A stretch of 6,212 bases of DNA, taken from assembly GCA_947632575.1 (NCBI GenBank), contig CANRPV010000090.1, positions 1 to 6,212 of the forward strand. The letters run 5' to 3'. This DNA is from an uncultured Eggerthellaceae bacterium (GTDB taxonomy: Bacteria > Actinomycetota > Coriobacteriia > Coriobacteriales > Eggerthellaceae). The position numbers and the translations under genes are program-made. Under the pieces are notes generated by a model. It was not told the origin of the DNA. It worked only from the letters and a program-made list of their open reading frames with translations, and searched no databases. Below are positions 4,638 to 6,212 of the stretch, piece after piece. Position 1 is the stretch's first letter; every line of letters begins with the position of its first letter.

Positions 4638-6212
4638 TTAAGCGTCTTGCTGAGAGAACTTATAACCCTCTCTTACGAAGTGAATGACGCCGCCAGCAAA
4701 CAAGCCTACTTTTGAACTCTTGAGGAAGATATTGTTTCCGCCCTTATCTATGCGGAATATAACGTCGTCGCTGACGAGTTTAGATGCGTTGAGCGGAACA
4801 TAACTGGCGATGAATTCGTCCCAGTCATATTCAGTTGCCTTATTCTTCACGAAATCTCTTTTGGTGTTGAGACCGATACCTAAGACGGATCCGTAATAAG
4901 GCTTGTCATCCCACGTAGCTATAACCTGACGGTCGAGTAACTCGAGGCCGGTAAAGCCGGCACTTTGCAACTCTTCAAGACCGCTTCGACCGTTCATTCT
5001 TGTCACAAAGTCTTGCTGCTGAATCTCAGTAAGACCACCGTAGCCTTCAATGGCTGAGGTGCTCCAAAGGGAGAACATGCCACCATATACCGTGGTTTTT
5101 TGTGGATGAGGCTGGCCGTTAGAGTAGTGGACGGCATTGAAGTCCTGGTATACCCATATGTTGGGAATGTAGAAGAGGGTGGCCCCGTTCTTGGACTGCA
5201 CAGGGCGACTATCGATCACGCCAACCGCCTTGTTGTAATTAGATTGACTTTGTGTGATCTGCGCGGAATTGGGATTGCTCGCGACGTTGTAACGAAGCTC
5301 GATAGCGGCGAGCGCCTTTATAAGTTCACTCTTGATCTCCTGCCGGAATGCCTCACGATAGCGATTCGCCTGGCGATCGAAGTTGTAGGTGAGAGAACAG
5401 AGGTAGTCGAAGTTATAAATCGCGTTGCTGTAATCTTTGTTCGAGGAAACCGCTTGAACGACCGCATCATAGGATTCCACGACTCTATCCATCGTCTTGA
5501 GGAATCCATCAAAGCGACCGCCCGCATAATCGCCGCTGCTCATGACCTCAATGAGCTTCGTGTTATAGATCTGATTTTGCTCAACCAGCGATTTACCAAG
5601 TAAAGGATTGCTTGAGGTTGTGAGTTCCTTGGGACTTCTTGTCATATCCTTATCAGCGGTTTCCTCAGCCCCTTGCTCCACAGGCGCCTCATCTGCAACC
5701 ATTGTGGTGTAGGATGCATCAGGTTCTGGGATACCGAGCTCCTTAAGCGCTTTCTTTCCTTCTTTGAAATAGCGCTCTGCGGTTTCATCGACGTTTTGGA
5801 GGTTATCGAATTTGGCCTCAAAGCTGGCGACTCGATCCTCATATTGGGTTTTCGCGATGCGATTCATCAGCGTCGACTGCTCAAGCATGATGTCTTTGAC
5901 GTTGTCGAGTTTATTGTTTATTTCAGCAACGGCTTGAACAAGCTCATCTTTCTGGTCGGGAAAGACTCCTATGATCGTGAGAAGGTTGACGACTCCAACC
6001 GCGCCGGATGCTACGGATCCGACCGTACCAATGGCGCTGGCAGCCTTGATAAAGTTTGAATTTCCGAGAGCGTCGATGAATTGCGTGATTTGAGAGACTT
6101 TTTCAGCTTCTTGTGTGACCAGCTGAAGGGTTCCACCATCGACATCTGGCACGGTTATCACAAGTCGACCAAGGGAGTCTTGAGAATAGCTTCGTGTGTT
6201 GCTGGTCTCCTC
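4638..6212 (-). CDS. Unrecognised protein with a hydrophobic helix, long amphipathic helix and aromatic-rich C-terminus (5' end outside window)
   Basis: I do not recognise the family. The frame is open to the window edge, adding 17 residues (EETSNTRSYSQDSLGRL) before the GTG at 6161. That GTG has no Shine-Dalgarno site, so the start probably lies outside and a signal peptide may too. Numbered from the GTG codon: helix about 12-38; uncharged stretch 40-67 with glycines at 45, 48, 53, 56 and 65; amphipathic, coiled-coil-like helix about 69-115; acidic, probably disordered linker about 143-185; second helical block about 189-295; then a 200-residue region rich in Trp, Tyr, Phe and Gly, likely beta-structured, to the TAA. 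There is one cysteine (255). A hydrophobic helix followed by long amphipathic helices recalls alpha-helical pore-forming toxins, but this is inference; a cell-surface or phage-related protein is also possible. It is convergent with the permease and shares the hairpin at 4586-4616. Confidence 0.9.
   Translation of the reverse strand, partial: EETSNTRSYSQDSLGRLVITVPDVDGGTLQLVTQEAEKVSQITQFIDALGNSNFIKAASAIGTVGSVASGAVGVVNLLTIIGVFPDQKDELVQAVAEINNKLDNVKDIMLEQSTLMNRIAKTQYEDRVASFEAKFDNLQNVDETAERYFKEGKKALKELGIPEPDASYTTMVADEAPVEQGAEETADKDMTRSPKELTTSSNPLLGKSLVEQNQIYNTKLIEVMSSGDYAGGRFDGFLKTMDRVVESYDAVVQAVSSNKDYSNAIYNFDYLCSLTYNFDRQANRYREAFRQEIKSELIKALAAIELRYNVASNPNSAQITQSQSNYNKAVGVIDSRPVQSKNGATLFYIPNIWVYQDFNAVHYSNGQPHPQKTTVYGGMFSLWSTSAIEGYGGLTEIQQQDFVTRMNGRSGLEELQSAGFTGLELLDRQVIATWDDKPYYGSVLGIGLNTKRDFVKNKATEYDWDEFIASYVPLNASKLVSDDVIFRIDKGGNNIFLKSSKVGLFAGGVIHFVREGYKFSQQDA

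Noticed and set aside
4740..5110. Lcl/DUF1566-like domain in the C-terminal half of the right-hand protein
   Set aside because: Phrases such as QDFVTRMN, GLEELQSAG and YYGSVLGIGLN vaguely resemble that family's spacing, but its hallmark WRLPT-type motif is absent, so I do not make the assignment.
5100..5603. A 167-codon plus-strand frame antisense to the right-hand gene
   Set aside because: The minus-strand frame is far longer, continues to the window edge and has sensible protein composition; this one is its shadow.

Overview
The window looks like a stretch of bacterial chromosome of roughly balanced base composition. It carries two complete genes, two genes cut by the window edges, and little else. 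There are no RNA genes, insertion sequences, CRISPR repeats or phage genes that I can recognise. The sensor kinase has the Cache-PAS-kinase-double receiver layout common in gut and oral anaerobes (Clostridia and Coriobacteriia). Mixed codon use, a strong hairpin with no T-tract and a gene start with no Shine-Dalgarno site fit a moderate-GC coriobacterial actinobacterium, but that placement is inference and not firm.

Layout from left to right. Positions 1-32 hold the first codons of a minus-strand gene whose product begins like an exported protein or lipoprotein, behind an almost perfect Shine-Dalgarno site. Positions 92-3028 (minus) encode a 978-residue membrane-bound hybrid histidine kinase with two receiver domains. 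Its stop lies 59 nt before the edge gene's start, so the two are probably co-transcribed. Positions 3029-3369 are an AT-rich divergent regulatory region with a 9-bp hairpin and a 6-bp inverted repeat. Positions 3370-4557 (plus) encode a 395-residue permease of the SLC13/ArsB ion-transporter superfamily, with no visible ribosome binding site and a perfect TATAAT across its first start codon. Positions 4558-4637 contain a perfect 12-bp hairpin between convergent genes. Positions 4638-6212 (minus) encode the last 524 residues of an unrecognised protein whose true start is beyond the right edge.

How they may work together: the kinase probably senses a small molecule outside the cell through a Cache-like domain, and the permease divergent from it probably moves an anion. 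A sensor-transporter pair is therefore plausible but not shown. The kinase has no HPt and no DNA-binding domain, so its phosphoryl group must go to partners encoded elsewhere. The right-hand protein is the least explained part of the window: a hydrophobic, glycine-spaced segment, then a long amphipathic helix, an acidic linker, a second helical block and an aromatic-rich C-terminal region. This order recalls helical pore-forming or membrane-inserting proteins, but no family can be assigned from the sequence alone.
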